Assembly: GCA_013297545.1 (NCBI GenBank)
Contig: JAAFHH010000205.1
Span: 1-6,088 of the forward strand
Length of the DNA stretch: 6,088 bases
Source of the DNA: Alphaproteobacteria bacterium
GTDB taxonomy: Bacteria > Pseudomonadota > Alphaproteobacteria > Elsterales > Elsteraceae
Direction: 5' to 3'
Part shown: piece after piece, positions 5,316-6,088 of the stretch
Layout of the letters: the number at the start of each line of letters is the position of its first letter
Position numbering within the stretch: position 1 is the first letter of the stretch
Translations under genes and position numbers: made by a program
The notes under the pieces: generated by a model
What the model saw: only the letters and a program-made list of their open reading frames with translations
The model's database searches: none
What the model was told of the DNA's origin: nothing

Positions 5316-6088
5316 TTAGGCGGGCTGCACCATCCGGCGCAGCACAGATGTGATCGGCACGACGCTGACCCCTTCGGCAGCCGCGCGCGGCAGCCACTCT
5401 TCCAAGACGCTGAGCGTGCTGTCGTACGGGTGCCCGATGGCGATCGCCGCACCGCTGCGGGTCGCGGCTTGCACCAGAGCGGTCAGTTGGCGACGCACTT
5501 GGTCGATCGCGGGATTATGATCCAAGAACACCGTGCGGCGCAGGGTTGGAATGCTCAAGCGTTCCGCCTCGCGCGCGGCAATCGAGCGACCAGAGGTGCG
5601 GCTGTCCAAGAACAACAGGCCGCGCTGGCGCAGTTCATTGAGGATCGGCAGCATGGCCGCACTCTCTTCGGTGAAGCGGCTGCCCATGTGGTTGTTGACG
5701 CCAACCGCACCCGGTACCCGCTCAAGTCCCCAGCGCAAGCGCCGCAAGTTCTCGACCTCGCCGGCCGCCAAGGTCAGCGCGTGCGGGCCGGGGTCGGCCG
5801 TGCCGGTTGGCTGCATCGGCACATGCGCCATCACCTCGTGCCCCCGGGCGCGGGCAGAGGTTGCGAGCTCCACACTGCCGGTCGCGTAGGTCATGACCGA
5901 GAGGGTGACATCGCTCGGCAGGGTGAGTGCGCGGCGGGATCGGGTGCGGTCAATCCCGACATCGTCGATCACGATGGCGATCACCGGCCCGCCACTGCCC
6001 GGCTGGAACGGTTGGGCATAGCGCAGCCAGGCGGGTTCCGCGGGGGCTAGGGGCTCGACCAGCCGGGGCGGCGGGTCATCTTGCGGCA
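5316..6088 (-). CDS. Divergent polysaccharide deacetylase family protein (YibQ-type), 5' end truncated by window edge
   Basis: 256 residues are visible; the N-terminus runs off the right edge. The frame is open to base 6088 and reads a Pro/Ala-rich linker, then AWLRYAQPF, then VIAIVIDDVG. The GTG at 5982-5984 inside that motif is not the true start. The fold is the divergent polysaccharide deacetylase family, NodB-like but without full catalytic data for most members. Signatures are the two Asp of IDDVG (about 5961-5966), GHEVMAHVPM (His codons at 5838-5840 and 5823-5825), VGVNNHMGSRFT (His at 5688-5690), LLFLDSRTS and AIAIGHPY. The family's usual PMEP is PMQP here. Homologues typically have an N-terminal membrane anchor or signal peptide and a disordered linker, and act in the periplasm on polysaccharide or peptidoglycan-related substrates; the reaction is not well defined. 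It is the first visible gene of the minus-strand operon, 33 bp before the hydrolase start. It often neighbours cell-envelope genes such as envC and ctpA, which are not in this window. Confidence 0.92.
   Translation of the reverse strand, partial: PQDDPPPRLVEPLAPAEPAWLRYAQPFQPGSGGPVIAIVIDDVGIDRTRSRRALTLPSDVTLSVMTYATGSVELATSARARGHEVMAHVPMQPTGTADPGPHALTLAAGEVENLRRLRWGLERVPGAVGVNNHMGSRFTEESAAMLPILNELRQRGLLFLDSRTSGRSIAAREAERLSIPTLRRTVFLDHNPAIDQVRRQLTALVQAATRSGAAIAIGHPYDSTLSVLEEWLPRAAAEGVSVVPITSVLRRMVQPA

Noticed and set aside
5982..5984. GTG as the start of the deacetylase gene
   Set aside because: It falls inside the conserved beta-strand leading to IDDVG, and the frame continues upstream with a typical linker to the window edge.
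5304..6050. Plus-strand open frame of 248 codons
   Set aside because: It is antisense to the polysaccharide deacetylase gene and has the biased composition of a shadow frame.

Overview
The window looks like the left end of an assembled contig from a GC-rich bacterium, most likely an alphaproteobacterium. That placement rests on the high G/C at third codon positions, a divergent polysaccharide deacetylase (YibQ-type) with an Ala/Pro-rich linker, a GCFWC-type MsrA and a [4Fe-4S]-type RNA uracil methyltransferase. No rRNA or other phylogenetic marker is present, so the taxonomic call is an inference.

Left edge (1-54): the first 18 bases match the tail of the Illumina TruSeq read-2 adapter. They are followed directly by a perfect 13-bp inverted repeat (19-31 with 42-54). 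The first ~31 bases should therefore be treated as library artefact, not genome.

Plus-strand block (54-2984): four genes in close tandem. They are peptide-methionine (S)-S-oxide reductase MsrA (54-659); a 448-aa protein overlapping it by one base (TAATG), whose C-terminal part resembles GT11/alpha-1,2-fucosyltransferase-like enzymes and whose N-terminal part resembles a degenerate FkbM-type methyltransferase half-domain (659-2005); a tandem CDGSH iron-sulfur protein (2058-2306); and a SRAP-domain protein of the YedK/HMCES family (2319-2984). Gaps are -1, 52 and 12 bp, consistent with one transcript. Its promoter, if upstream of msrA, lies outside the contig. Two genes fit a stress/repair theme (methionine sulfoxide repair, abasic-site protection), the CDGSH protein is Fe-S/redox, and the glycosyltransferase is the odd member.

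Minus-strand block (6088-2979): three genes in the opposite direction, converging on the first block. In transcription order they are a divergent polysaccharide deacetylase (5' end cut off by the window edge), a probable lipoprotein alpha/beta hydrolase, and a TRAM plus [4Fe-4S] class I RNA m5U methyltransferase (RlmD/TrmA family) that probably starts at TTG. Spacings are 33 and 21 bp, consistent with an operon. The methyltransferase and SRAP genes overlap tail to tail by 6 bp, so no conventional terminator fits between the two convergent units.

I found no tRNA, rRNA, CRISPR array, insertion sequence or phage gene. No gene-free stretch exceeds 60 bp. Most of the content is housekeeping or accessory metabolism. 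The least ordinary item is the FkbM-like/GT11-like fusion.
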